From: Prunus persica
Lineage: Eukaryota; Streptophyta; Magnoliopsida; Rosales; Rosaceae
Assembly (NCBI RefSeq): GCF_000346465.2
Contig: NC_034012.1
Span: 14,405,119 to 14,469,118, forward strand
Length of the DNA: 64,000 nt
Direction of reading: 5' to 3'
The notes beneath the pieces are model-generated. The model ran no database searches. It was not told the origin of the DNA and was given only the letters and a program-made list of their open reading frames with translations. Positions 1-11,221 of the stretch are shown here, piece by piece. Position 1 is the stretch's first letter. Each line of letters opens with the position of its first letter. The position numbers and the translations under genes are program-made.

Positions 1-128
1 GGTGGTGTTGGCCTTGGGGGTGGTCTGGGTAGAGAAAAAACGGAGGGTGAGAGAGAGGAAGAGAGGGAGAAAGGGAGGAAGCGGGTCGGGGAAGGAGGGG
101 ATTGGGGTTGGGTAGCGGAAGTTGGGGT

Positions 129-177
<49 letters not shown>

Positions 178-640
178 GGGAGAGAGAGATAAAAGGGGGA
201 TGATGGGGGAGATGGAAGGGGAAGGAGGGGAAGGGGAGGAGGAAGAGGGGAGACGGAAGGGAAAAATGGGGAAGGGGAGGGAGGCGAAAGGGGAAGTAAC
301 GGGAGGCTTGAGTTTTTTTTTTCCTCTTTTTTTATTTTTTATTTTATTTTTAAATTTCTATTTTTTAAGATTTTAAATGTTAAACTGTTTTAAAATAATT
401 TTTTTTTTGTTTAGATCTACGTGACATTCTCTCATTGGATATATAGGCACTTTATTTATGTCACATCAGCAATTTAACATAAATTTTTTACCGAACTTAA
501 CGACAAAACCAAATTAATGTGTAAAGTGACATATGAAACTAATAATGTCAAGAAAAAAACCATGACCAAAAGTGGTAATTTCACAAATCTCGAAATTATT
601 TGTGATAAAAGCCCATTAATATATGCAAGATCTACTTACA
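1..640. mobile_element. Partial long-inverted-repeat transposon (interior plus right arm)
   Basis: The first 300 bases are extremely purine-rich (GA/GGGGA). They pass into an AT-rich arm (about 310-640) that matches, in order and orientation, the right arm of the element at 49.34-50.01 kb. Shared blocks include the GATC-ACGTGACAT tract, a TGTCA-TCAGCAATTTAAC block and an AATAATGTCA block ending in TTTGTGATAAAA. The purine-rich part also resembles the reverse complement of the pyrimidine-rich interior at 42.96-43.03 kb. No gene is visible. The reading frame through the GA repeat is an artefact of the repeat. Confidence 0.6.
131..174. repeat. (GA)n microsatellite
   Basis: About 20 uninterrupted GA dinucleotides within the purine-rich interior of the transposon fragment. 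Confidence 0.95.
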
Positions 641-1192
641 CCAAAGCACGTCCAAGCAGCTTCTTGGCCTCCCACTTTCGGGGAAATGGAAGCAAATAAT
701 GGGTTTTAAAACTTTACTTTTTCTGCAGCTTTTGTTGTCTGAAAAATAAAATAACATCACAAAGAGGATCCCACAAGAATTCTTTGAAGATACAAAAGTC
801 TTATAGCTATTTTATTCATATAATTATGAAACCAAATACAAAAGTTCTATTAATGATGTCCAAAATTTGCAAAAAGTCAATAAATGGAATAAATGCCACT
901 GTTGTAAAAGTTTAGTATGTTTTTGACAAAAGTAAATTTAGGTTTTACCCATAAAAAAACTTTCACTTTTGGAAAAAGCCAAAGCTTTTTCAAAAAAGAC
1001 AGAAAAACCTCTCAACTTTCAAACCAAAGACATGCAAATGTAAAGGTTTCCTTAGGAAATCAAAAAAAAAAATAAGGGCAACTTTGTCTATTTTGGCTTC
1101 TTTTAAAAATTTTCTCTCTCCTTTGGGCTTTTCCAAAGTCTCCCTTTTGACAATCACTTTCAACAAAGAGATTAGAAAAACGCTTCGTTAAT
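641..1192. other. AT-rich intergenic DNA, no gene seen
   Basis: Stops occur in all frames, with A-rich runs and no exon-like stretch. Confidence 0.6.
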
Positions 1193-1480
1193 GTAATTAC
1201 AAGAAAAAAGGTCAATAGTGACTAAATCACCGGTTAAGAAAAAAGGTCAATAGTGACCAAGTCACCGGTCACTAATAGCGTAGGATCAGTGACAAAATAT
1301 GCGAATTCGGTCACTAATGTTTGTTGACCACAATGAATTTCTTTTACACATTTATTTCCACTTTTTAATCACACCAATATTGAGATTAAGTAGTGATCCA
1401 TTTTAGTTTGGTCACTGAAAGCTGCTTGCTTTTAAACCAAAACAATGCCGTTCTATTTTTAGTGACCAGGAATGAAATCA
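1193..1480. mobile_element. Fragment resembling a CACTA transposon end
   Basis: Two tandem copies of a 35-bp unit (about 1201-1235 and 1236-1270) read AAGAAAAAAGGTCAATAGTG followed by a CACCGGT block. Further scattered GTGACC/GGTCAC motifs follow up to 1480. CACTA elements typically begin CACTACAAGAAA and carry subterminal repeats of this kind. The exact terminal CACTA is not preserved here, so the assignment is tentative. Confidence 0.4.
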
Positions 1481-2254
1481 AGAACATAATTTGCCTCTAT
1501 ACAATGGGGAGGGGAGAGGGCTGTTGCCTCACCTTTACAAAGTTCTTAAAATGAACGGATATATGCAAGGCATCTTATTATTGTTTATCAACAATAACCA
1601 AAAAAAAAATTATATCTATTATTGTTTATCAGGAATCTGATGAAAGATGATACCACAGAAAAGGAATGTTCTAGTAACTATACCGACTATCCGTCACATT
1701 AATATAAATAAAATATCTCTAGCAAACAAAATACTCCTAAAGACTTACCCTTTGAACTTCTCCCAAATGAAAAGAACGAAACGCAAACCGCAAAATCCAC
1801 TGGTACACTTATTATAGCAAGAAAGCGCAATCTGTTTATGCCAGAATTCCAAAACACAGATCAACATACAACAAAACACAACAAAGCCCCAATGACAACA
1901 TCCATATTATAATTCACTAAATTCCCAAAATAAAAAAATCCCCCACTTCACTGTATTTGCTCACTCACCAACCCAGGAACAAAAGTTAGGTGGTCAAGAA
2001 CATCAAAATAGTCCAGGCATATGAGATCAAGTTAAAGTTGCAGATCGAATTTTATAATTTTAATCCTAATCTAAAGTCACACTAAATTATCATAATAATG
2101 GACCAGAAATCTTACATGGCTGTGCCCTGAGCAGTCCTACATTGCGAAAATACATTGACGAATGTAATATTCTCCCACAAACTTGTATTCTGTCATGAAA
2201 ACAACAGATAAATTACAAAACCTAGCTTCTTGCACATGAATGAGTAGTTATAAA
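1481..2254. other. 3' flank of MFAP1, no gene seen
   Basis: AT-rich sequence downstream of the MFAP1 stop codon on the minus strand. It should contain the 3'UTR and poly(A) site, but I cannot place either confidently. Confidence 0.5.
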
Positions 2255-5200
2255 TCAACGAGATTCCCAATCCTTCAATTTCTTGCTTCCTTTGGGTTTT
2301 GCAATAGGCGCGTTCATTCCTGCCATTTTAGCATTATACTTTGACCGAAGAGGATCATTGTATGTCCATCTGAAATACAGAAAACGGTAAATAAATGTGC
2401 TTGTTTGGCAAAAAATTTCGGGATCAAATAAAACGTATTCAGATGTACCTAGTCTGGAATTTAAGATTAAAAGAGAAGCCAAAGTGGATCCTATTACTGA
2501 TGATACAGTTATATTCCCCAAAATACCTATAAGGTATTCCAAGCCACTTCCTTTACCGAAAAGGGGAAAAAGCCCTATGAAAAATTCATCAGAATTTGTA
2601 TGGTATGTTCACCTATTCACAACTCAACTTTTGTTCTCCCTCAAACAAAATTCATATCAATTTAATATATATTCATACCACAAGACAGCACTGATCTAGA
2701 CTTCATTCGGTTAGTTTAGAGTTGGTGGAACATCCTTCTTTGGACACAACCACCAAAAAATAATACTTATACTGAAATATAGAACCCATCCAAAATATGT
2801 TGATATAGAAATGAAAGTAAGAATATGAATATGACCATAACAAATTGCTAATAAAATAGAAAAGAACAATAACTTTTCCCATGTTCTATTACTTCAAAGT
2901 TAAGCCACCAATGCTTTGTTCCAAAATTTTAAATTATTCCTATGACCACAACAATATCAATGTAGTTTTTCTATATATTGTTGAAGAAGTTTTAGCTTAT
3001 TATCCAAAAACTTTGACTCAACCCATGGCTATTCTTTTTTATTTTTGTTTTCCTGTCATTCCATTTACAGATTATGGATTCCTGCCCAACCGGACTTTGG
3101 AGTCTTGAAAACATATACAGATATAATGATGTAGGACAAAGAAGAAGTGCAAAAAGATATGGAATTTGGCATCACTACTATAAGTTTCTTGGATCACTCC
3201 TAACAATAGATCAGAAGGTGTCTTTGGCTCTCTCCAATATCATTCAAGCTACACATGAGAGCCGGAAATCATAGAAAACTTTATGTGATGTTCACTAATT
3301 TTCAAATCTTACTAACTAGTCCTTTTTAAAAGGACTATTTACATGAACCATTGGAAGACTCAAATTAACATGTTTAGGAATACTGAATTATGCCTATACC
3401 ATTGATCATGTGACAGAGACTTAAACACGATTATTAAAGAGCTCCAAAATAATAAACGTAAATGACATCTATAAATTGCATTAACTACAGAAAAATAAAA
3501 AGACTCTCAATCATCTGGTCCTGGGTAGTTGGATGGGATCATTTATCATACTTTGAACTTCACTCTTGAAACATATAGAATTATCGAATCTCTCAACAGG
3601 TATAGGTGAATGAAGTTACATGGGCTTCTAGATCAAAGTGAAAGACAGTTTTTGGTTAGGAATACTTGTACAGGTGAATTAAGTGATGTTTATGTCCATC
3701 TTCTGACCCAAAAAAAAAAAAGTAAAAAATGTTGACCATCAGTAAAGTCAAATACAGTGATATTATACATTTACCATAACCAATTTTCTTTTTGATTCCC
3801 TAAAGCATTTTATAAATCAAATTTTACTTATCAATGAATATAACCTATTTGTTTAATTATTATATCAAACTATTTAAACTAATAGACATATGTGCTAATA
3901 AATCACCATACTGCTATTGGACCACACATACTTTTCTACAAGACTAATGCTCATCAAGTGCTACGTGAATGTCCTCAAATCTTACTATTCTCGAACCCAT
4001 AAAATCTTACGATTTGACTGAGAAATTCAGTAAGATTAGCCCTTCCGTTCGTATTCACTTCAAATAAACTGTGGGTAAACTGACACAAACTCTAACTTCC
4101 CTTAAGAAAACAAGAAATATAATAGTGCTTGTGGTGTTTAATGAATTCAACACAAATATAAAATAGGTAACCAGAGTGGTTAATGCATTAAAGAAATTGA
4201 ACTTACGGATTGTTCCAATCAGTCGTATCCTCATTGACAAGATGAGTCCATTTCGTCCTTCCACTACGACCAAAATGTTTGACTTGCATGACCTTGGGCA
4301 ATATTGTTTTGTCCATCTTATCTTCTCCAGTTGGGGCAGAGAAATCACGTGTGTAAATTCCATCTGTTCCAACAGTTGCAGCATAGTCATCAGGTTCTGA
4401 CTGGAAGAAAGCACCCTTGTGGTAATATTTCTGCATAAATCTCCACTTCTGCTTTGGTTGTGGTGCAGCTTTCGGATGCTTCCTCTCCCAGTCCCTCCTC
4501 TCTTCCTCTGTCATGTTTCTAACCCTTTCAATCTCTTCCTTCTCCTTAATCATTGCTTCCCGGTCCTCCCTATCCCTCTTGATCCTGGCTATCTCTCTTG
4601 CCTTCCAAGCTTCATACTCCTCTGCCTCGTTTATTTCATCATCAGTATCAATATCAACAATATTTCCTTCCTGTTCCAAACCCTTCTGAATCTCTTCGTC
4701 CTTCCGAATCTCCTCAACCACAATCTGCTTTGTCTCTCTCTTCCTTTCCTCCAAATTCCTCTTCCTTGATTCCTCAAGGGCTCGTTCTTCAGCCTCAAGT
4801 CGCTCACGTTCAGCAATAGTATCTCTCTCTGACTTGGGCACAAAGACAGGCTTCAACATCACCATACCAGTAAGCTCTTCTTCTGAGTCAGTATCATACT
4901 CAGACTCCTCTTCCTCCTCTTCCTTTACTTCTTCCTCGTCTTCTGACAGAAGGAGTGGAGCTTCTTCTTGCTCCCTTTGACGCAACTTCTCCTTGATCCT
5001 TCTTCTTCTTTCCTCCAAAGCATCCGCGTCCTCTTCCTCCGCTTCTAATCCTTCCTGCCTCTTGGCTTCTTCTTCAATTGTTGAAACAATCTCAGCTTGC
5101 CGGATACGCCTATGATCAGCTCGAACATCCTCACGATTATCTATCCTGCTCTCAGCCAAACGGCGCAGTCTAGGATCATCTTTTCTAACAACATCAGAAT

Positions 5201-5393
5201 ATTCCTGCGTGGGGAAAGCTTTCTCCAATGAAGCAGCTGCAGACATCCTAATATCCCCATCTTCGTCGGCATCATCTGCCCACTCGGGAGCTTTTCCAGG
5301 CCAATACCTTTTAACTTTTGTTTGCCCAATTTTACCTCTGAGCTTATCCCTGACTGCAATCACAGTATCACTAACACCTGCTGTTACCGACAT
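2255..5393 (-). CDS. MFAP1: Microfibrillar-associated protein 1 (MFAP1) family splicing factor
   Basis: Two coding exons on the minus strand, 5393-4207 and 2369-2255, give 433 residues, close to the roughly 435-440 usual for this family. The donor is GTAAGT at 4206-4201 and the acceptor TATTTCAG ends at 2370. Joining them restores ...TDWNNP then WTYNDPLRSKYN, the conserved MFAP1 C-terminus. The N-terminus carries the family's VKRYWPGKAPEW segment. The middle is highly charged coiled coil: long Glu/Arg runs and two acidic patches. The MFAP1 domain occupies the C-terminal half (FMQKYYHKGAFFQ, LPKVMQVKHFGRSGRTKWTH). MFAP1 is a nuclear component of the spliceosomal B complex that works with PRP38-type factors in pre-mRNA splicing. 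No stop or frameshift is seen and splice sites are canonical, so the gene looks functional. The ATG at 5393 is chosen because MSVTAGVSDTV is the family's N-terminal start. Confidence 0.95.
2370..4206 (-). other. Intron of MFAP1 (1.84 kb)
   Basis: Bounded by GTAAGT and TTCTGTATTTCAG on the minus strand. It is AT-rich with no convincing internal gene. Short open frames at 2.4-3.3 kb have no recognisable composition or motif. Confidence 0.85.
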
Positions 5394-6022
5394 TGTTGCA
5401 CTTTATAGACACCCTCTAAACACTGGTTTAAATCACTACACCACAACTTCTCATAGACAGCGCTGAAAAAAACACTATAATAGGTTATAATAGAGTTATA
5501 GAAAGCGCCGTGTCAGCCAAAGATATGAAAGCCTGAGCTATATGATAGTGTTTTTTACTCGCTATCGAAAGAACATAAACTTGACAAAGAACAGTGCCAA
5601 TGACAAACGATGCAGATAATTCATCAAATCTATTGTTGTGGCTATTAGAGCACAAAAAGCCAGATATTCTTTTCTTTTTTTAATTGCCTGAAAACCTAAT
5701 AATTCACTTTGAGCTATCAGCATTACGAAGGTAGAGGAGCTTTACACAATAAATTAAGAAAAGAATTAGTTTTCCAACTCCAAATCTCCAATCCCCAACT
5801 TGAATGCTATTCTTATTGTCTATGTTGTAATCACGAATAAGAGCAAAGCTCCTTAGCTAGTCCTATTTTCAAGCAAAATCCAGAAAAAATTTCAGAAAAC
5901 TTGCCCCAACTCAATATTCAACAAATTTAACCCTAAATCAAATTAGGGACACAACAATTGTTTTGATATACTGATTTGTTGGACGGCAAGACCATAATCC
6001 TAAGAGAATGAGAGTTATTACC
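5394..6022 (-). promoter_or_regulatory. MFAP1 5'UTR with probable leader intron
   Basis: On the minus strand a good donor, CAG followed by GTAATA, lies at 6022/6021. A strong acceptor with a T-run, TTTTTTTCAG then CG, ends at 5463. This predicts a 559-bp intron (6021-5463) in the 5'UTR and a short 5'UTR exon (5462-5394) just before the ATG. The intron is inferred from splice signals only. Confidence 0.55.
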
Positions 6023-6345
6023 TGTCACAGAGCTTCAGACGTTGGGACAAGAGCAGCCCGCAAGAAAGATAGTGCGAGTTTGATAAACAGACAGCAAGCT
6101 AGAGAAAGATTTCCACCATTAGAGAAAGAGAGTCAGAGCGGGAGAGAGACAGAGAAAATCAGAGCGAGAGAGAGAGGGAGAAAGCTAGTGAGAGCGAGAG
6201 AACGAAAGAGAGATCCCGGTTTTTTTTTTTTTTTTTTTTTTCGGGTCGAAAGAGAGAGAGAGTTGGAGCGATGGAGAGAGAGAGGGTTTTCACGCCTAAT
6301 TTTTTTACGCCCCCTAAAGTTTTAAATTGTCCGCTCTATTTAAAC
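6023..6345 (-). promoter_or_regulatory. Probable MFAP1 transcription start region, CT-rich
   Basis: Read on the minus strand, 6250-6023 is dominated by CTCTCT/TTCTCT tracts, interrupted by an A-run (the T-run at about 6220-6241 on the plus strand). CT-rich initiators are common in plant 5'UTRs. An AT-rich TTTAAATAG lies about 90 bp further upstream at 6337-6345. No canonical TATA is certain. Confidence 0.4.
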
Positions 6346-6673
6346 CTAACACAACTCTTTGTTCACTTTAATACATTAAGCTATTAAATTTTAGGGTGAT
6401 TTAATTGGCACCTCATTATTTGTTCTTTGCATTCCATACTAATTTTAAACATGAATAACCTATTTTAACATTGTACATAATTACCATTAAGAACAAAAAC
6501 CATTTAAAATAAAAATTAAATTTGCTCATTACAACCCACATATGTTCCTACAACCTTAATTATTTTTTTTTTTCTCAAACTATCATGTTCCTACAACCCA
6601 AATGAGGTTTATAAATTGGTAAAAAAAATCCTATATTTATTCATGAAGGATGACACTGAAGTTAGAGAGGCTT
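6346..6673. other. AT-rich spacer between MFAP1 promoter and solo LTR
   Basis: No gene or clear repeat boundary seen. It ends with the GGCTT target duplication at 6669-6673. Confidence 0.5.
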
Positions 6674-7290
6674 TGAAAGGACCCGCCCCGAATTTTCTCA
6701 AAACCCGAGACGAACCCTTTGGAATTCCTGACATCACCCCGATGCCAGGCCCACTTACTTAAAACCGAGACTTCCTGCCGAAATTTCGGCAGAGTCTCCC
6801 CTATAAATTGGACGTTTCCCAAAATTTATACCTACATAAAAACGCATTTAATATCACCAACTGGCAGCATGCACAATATAATCTCATGCAAATTCACATA
6901 AATGGCCTTCGGCCTTCCAATAATTCTCAACAAACTACCAAACACGCTAATAAAACAATTCATGCCTTAAACAAGGCAAACACTAAATTCAAATATAAAT
7001 TATGACTATTAAATTTCAACATGCATCACTTAGCCCTTCACATTTCAATATATGAGGTTTTAGCCTCCTAACACAATCACATTTTCACCTAAATTTCAGG
7101 ACCAACAACAAGGTCCGAATCAATCTCTCTAAAACAACGTGTCTAACATTTAGTCTGCGGCTGCACCTAATAACCTTAGGCTGCCTACGTACCCTCCTTG
7201 AGGGATCAAGCCACACGTAGTTCTTCCCATAAAACCCAATTCCACACATAGGCGATACCTTATTTCATTTCTCTGTATTTCACATAATCT

Positions 7291-7850
7291 CCCCATACGC
7301 CGGTACAACCAACGCCACGTATGGGGCCTGTCAACACGCCGGATAACCTACGCCAAGTGCGACCATGCCATACTATCATAATATCTCCCCATACGCCGGT
7401 ACAACCAACGCCACGTATGGGATCTGTCTCAACGCCGGATAACCTACGCCACGCGAGACCTGCACATCATATCACATAACTCCCCATACGCCGGTACAAC
7501 CAACGCCACGTATGGGGCCTGTCCCAACGCCGGATAACCTACGCCACGCGGGACCTCAACATCATATCACAATAGCTCCCCATACGCCGGTACAACCAAC
7601 GCCACGTATGGGGTCTGTCTACACGCCAGATAACCTACGCCACGTGCGACCTCAACACACTATCATATAGCTCCCCATACGCCGGTACAACCAACGCCAC
7701 GTATGGGGCCTGTCTCAACGCCGGATAACCTACGCCACGTGAGACCTGAACATCATATTACAAATCTCCCCATACGCCGGTACAACCAACGCCACGTATG
7801 GGGTCTGTCCCAACGCCGGATAACCTATGCCACGTGGGACCTAACTTTCA
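7291..7850. repeat. Tandem array of six ~95-bp units, each encoding two hairpins
   Basis: Units start at 7291, 7387, 7482, 7578, 7673 and 7768 (spacing 95-96). In each, the arm CCCCATACG pairs with CGTATGGGG around an 18-nt loop; unit 2 has one mismatch. A second hairpin follows. Its stem varies between units as GTCTC/GAGAC, GTCCC/GGGAC or GTC..CAC/GTG.GAC, around a near-constant loop containing CGGATAACCTACGCCA. Loops of both hairpins share CCGG...CC.ACGCCA. Confidence 0.95.
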
Positions 7851-7950
7851 CTTGGTGGTGCTTGTAGTGCGTCCAAAATACAGGGAGGTACCTAAAGTAG
7901 TGCGTATAGCACTCCAAACTGACATTCTAGACTCTGTTGTACCCTTGTAC

Positions 7951-7978
7951 AACCATATATAATTATAGTTATATAATT
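7951..7978 (-). promoter_or_regulatory. TATA-like tract of the LTR
   Basis: On the LTR sense (minus) strand an alternating TA tract (TATATAACTATAATTATATA) lies about 100-125 bp before the hairpin array. If it acts as the LTR TATA box, the array would fall in the transcribed leader. LTR copy B has a similar tract in the same relative place (38801-38812). Confidence 0.35.
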
Positions 7979-8509
7979 CAATTCTAATATTGTGTAATCC
8001 TCCACAATCATCTAGCACCTGATAATCCCCCCTAGAGAGGTGAGATTACTCCGGGAGACTCATGGTCAACCAAGGGTCAAACTACTCTAACCCTGGTCAA
8101 CCGGACCTGCGGAACCCATGACCTCCAATTTTCGATCCGAAAGTCCCTATGGGTTCCACCGGGTATAGGACATTTGTCCTGCAAGTTTGGTTCAAATCGG
8201 ACGGTCGGATTGCTCACGATCGCACGATCTGACAATTAATATAAAATATAAACTTTAAAATTATTATTCGGAACATCTGGGGCTCCGATTCACGATCCAT
8301 GAATTCCTACACGATCCTAGAATTATCTAGATTAACATATATTAAATTTGGGACCATCCAACGTTCCCAACCTATCGAACCCGGATAACGCACAATATGC
8401 GATTATCCGTTCGATAGTCAAACGACGTTCGAATTGAGATCCGCGAAATCCTACGCACTCGTGACAACCTAAGGTTCTCATCGGAACACAGTGCTATTTT
8501 TCTACAGTG

Positions 8510-8544
8510 CCCACGCGCCGCCGCACGCGCCGGCAGCGCGTGGG
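8510..8544. repeat. GC-rich hairpin inside LTR copy A
   Basis: CCCACGCGC (8510-8518) and GCGCGTGGG (8536-8544) form a perfect 9-bp stem. The same hairpin is present in copy B (39499-39533) and, with changes in both arms, in copy D (about 63826-63861). Confidence 0.85.
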
Positions 8545-9037
8545 TGCCCAAAGCGATAACGCTTCGCCAGAAAATCTCAAAATCACGGCTCCAAATTCCT
8601 ACCCTAGGTATAACACCCTATTTGGAGCCACTTTTGTTCTTGGACCTACCCAAAAAAGTGAACGGAAGTGGCCGGAATCGCGATCGAAAAACTGGCCGAA
8701 TTTCAATTCGAAAATCTAATTAGCTACGCTAAGAATCGATCCAATCCTACCCAACCATCAGCTAGAGCATGCAGAAGGGATGAATTTCCATACCTTGATC
8801 GCCAGAAATGGCGGCCGGAGGAGGGAGATCGGCGGCCGTGAAGATCCGGCGACATCCGAGCGAAAATCGCCATTTTCCGGCGGCTGGAGCGGCGGCTGAT
8901 GTCGGGGATGGGCTGGGTCGTGACGCCGAGGTCGAGCCGGTTCTTTTGCCACCGGCCCCGTCCGCAGCAGCGGCCGGTGGCCGGAGTTACGAGGAGAGAG
9001 AGAGATGAGAGGCCGACGGGAGAGAGAGAGAAGTCGC

Positions 9038-9039
<2 letters not shown>

Positions 9040-9107
<68 letters not shown>
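9040..9107. repeat. (GA)n microsatellite in LTR copy A
   Basis: More than 30 GA repeats near the 5' end of the LTR sense strand (CT on that strand). Confidence 0.95.
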
Positions 9108-9111
<4 letters not shown>

Positions 9112-9767
9112 TATGAGTTTTTATAAAAAAATCCCATTTCGAAATATTTACGATTGTGCCACTGGGCTTCTTTTGACCATATCTTTCTCGTCACAACTCC
9201 GATTCGAGCCCACTACGTGTCTATGAACTCGTCTCAGTACGACCTATCCAAAAATACCAGTCACGGCCCCAAACTCTCTCCGGTTGAAAATATGACTAAA
9301 ATACCCTTAAATAATTAATTAAGGGTTAAATTTGGGAAAATTTGGGGTCGGGGTGTTACAGGCTTCGAATGAGGTATTAGTTTATTTTTTGGCGTTTTTC
9401 AAGTTTAGAATTTTATGATGGTCGCTGGTTACGTTCAGCACACCAGTACTGAACGCGATAGGTAAATTCGGTGGGATGTCATCGAAACATTGCACCTATT
9501 TCGGTTGTGTTTGACCGGCCATTAACTTAAGATGCGATGGAGATCCACCATAACATAGAACGATGTTCGGTGTTGTATTACCGAATTTTTACCTACAATT
9601 TAGTGGCAACAAACCGAAATATATTTATTTTTTTAATAACTTATTGTCGACCACAAATTTAATGCAAGCTATTTTGACCATACTCCCATTAAAAGAACAA
9701 ATACAAGGTATATGATTTCGGTAACGATATTAACAATATCAAGTACAAACTCAGTAACGAATTCGGC

Positions 9768-9965
9768 ATATGATCACTAAAACAAGAAACGAATTCAATA
9801 GACTACCCTTGAAAAACGGAAACAAATTCGGCGAAGTACCACTAAAAAACTGAAGCAGATTCAGTGGACTATTACTGAAAAACGGAAAGGCATTCGGTAG
9901 ACAGCCGCTCGAAAACGGAAACAAATTTGGTGGACTACCACTGAAACAAGGTCACGATTTTGGTC
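9768..9965. repeat. Degenerate ~33-36-bp tandem repeat
   Basis: Five to six imperfect copies of a unit with the pattern ACGGAAACAAATTCGG, GACTACCACTGAAA. It may be the subterminal repeat of an old DNA transposon; no terminal repeats were found. Confidence 0.6.
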
Positions 9966-10254
9966 ACACAGGTAAGTTAAGAAATGGGGTTCATGAGTGC
10001 AATTTAGGAAGAAAAATGGAGTGTAGTGAGTAATTTTAAATTTTTCTAAAATTTAGTGGGGTGTAAAGAGAATGTGAGGTGCAAAGAGCAAATTTTGGTG
10101 TGCTAGTAAAATCACCCTAAATTTTATTATTATGTCAAAAAGCAAAAAGAGATTTTCTATTTAAACCCCACAGTTCTCTTAGTTCACCCCAATACTTAAA
10201 TCATTAAGCTATAAGTTTTATTATTATGTAAAAAGACAAAAAAGGTCATCCAAC

Positions 10255-10605
10255 TTAATACTTAATCCTAGTACATCTATACACACCCCACCACTCTTCA
10301 TATTAAGTTTTAGAAAAATACAAACTCCTCTACATCGTATTGCCAAAGACGTAAAACATTGACGAGCATGCCTCTTTAAAATCTACGTGGGAGCTTATGG
10401 AAAGACTTGTTAATTGTTTGGCTGTAATAATCTTATTCTCTTCCCTTTGTACTTAACCTTAGCACACCCCAGACACCCCCATCACTCTTCATATTAAGTT
10501 TTAGAAAAATACGAACTCTTCTACATCTTAATGCTAGATTACTCTTCTCTTTTAAAAACGTAGAACGTTAGTTTGATTGCTTGGCTGTAATGATCTTATT
10601 CTCTT
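10255..10605. repeat. Imperfect tandem duplication (~190 bp unit)
   Basis: The block ATATTAAGTTTTAGAAAAAT ... TTGGCTGTAATAATCTTATT ... CTCTTCC at about 10300-10445 is repeated with substitutions at about 10490-10605. Confidence 0.7.
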
Positions 10606-11221
10606 CCATTTGTTTCATATATCCAATTTTTCAGTACATATGTCGTCCCCAATAATGAAATTTAAAAGTTTAATGATTTAAGTATTTGAGTGAACAATGA
10701 AAAGTATACCTAAAAAGTGTAGGGTTTAAATAGAAAAACTAAAAAAAAAAAAATATCTTTTGGACTTTAAAACGCACTTATTGTCCATTGCATTTGTTTC
10801 CCATTCGATTCATACAGTTCATATGTCGGCCCCAAAGGTGAAGCTGCCATATAGTTTTCGAATAATTTTAACGTTTCTCTTCATTTTTTTTTATTAAAAG
10901 TAGGCGGTTTAATTAGAAAAACTTTTTTGTTTTTTCTAATGGATGTGTATTTAAGGGTAGTTTGGGAAGATAGTGGGGTTTTCTTAAAAATTGTGAAAAC
11001 TTGAATTAGAAGTTGAAGTGAACTTAGAACATGAGGGTGAACAAACAGAACTGCGAAGTTTAAATAGAAAAAACTTTTTTTTAATGCCCCGTGTTTTTCA
11101 TCTCATAGCGTTTTTCTGATGTGCATTAATTTTTTTGTCAATTCCCTATCTATTATGCACTTCTGTAAAAACGCAAGGGGGGGCATGTAGACCGCAAAAC
11201 TGAAAAACCGAGCCGTATTGA

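Larger units (their letters stand above)
6674..9360 (-). mobile_element. Solo LTR (2.69 kb), gypsy-type family, copy A
   Basis: Read on the minus strand it begins TGTAACACCCCGACC at 9360 and ends CGGGTCCTTTCA at 6674, i.e. TG...CA termini. It is flanked by a perfect 5-bp target duplication, GGCTT at 6669-6673 and 9361-9365. No internal region or second LTR is attached, so this is a solo LTR left by LTR-LTR recombination. Related copies occur at 37698-40336, 50307-50760 (fragment) and 62099 to the window end. In copy B a Met-tRNA-type primer-binding site abuts the LTR, which shows the family is a retrotransposon LTR. Assignment to Ty3/gypsy rests on LTR length, termini and PBS type and is an inference. 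Open frames inside (8724-9194 and others) are GA/CT microsatellite artefacts. Confidence 0.85.
9361..11221. other. Gene-free interval with degenerate repeats
   Basis: No exon is recognisable. It contains the repeats listed separately at 9768-9965 and 10255-10605, plus short blocks shared with the 6.35-6.55 kb region (a TATTTAAACC-TTAAGCTAT context). Confidence 0.6.

Noticed and set aside
122..376. 84-residue Arg/Glu-repeat open frame
   Set aside because: It is a translation of a (GA)n tract with a non-ATG start; no conserved content.
4419..4819. Open frames on the plus strand opposite MFAP1
   Set aside because: Leu/Pro-rich frames that are the complement of the Glu/Arg-rich MFAP1 coiled coil.
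7291..7850. CRISPR-like array
   Set aside because: The units are direct tandem copies with no unique spacers, lie inside a plant LTR, and there are no cas genes.
8724..9194. Ser/Leu-repeat protein on the minus strand
   Set aside because: Produced by the CT microsatellite within LTR copy A; not conserved in copy B.
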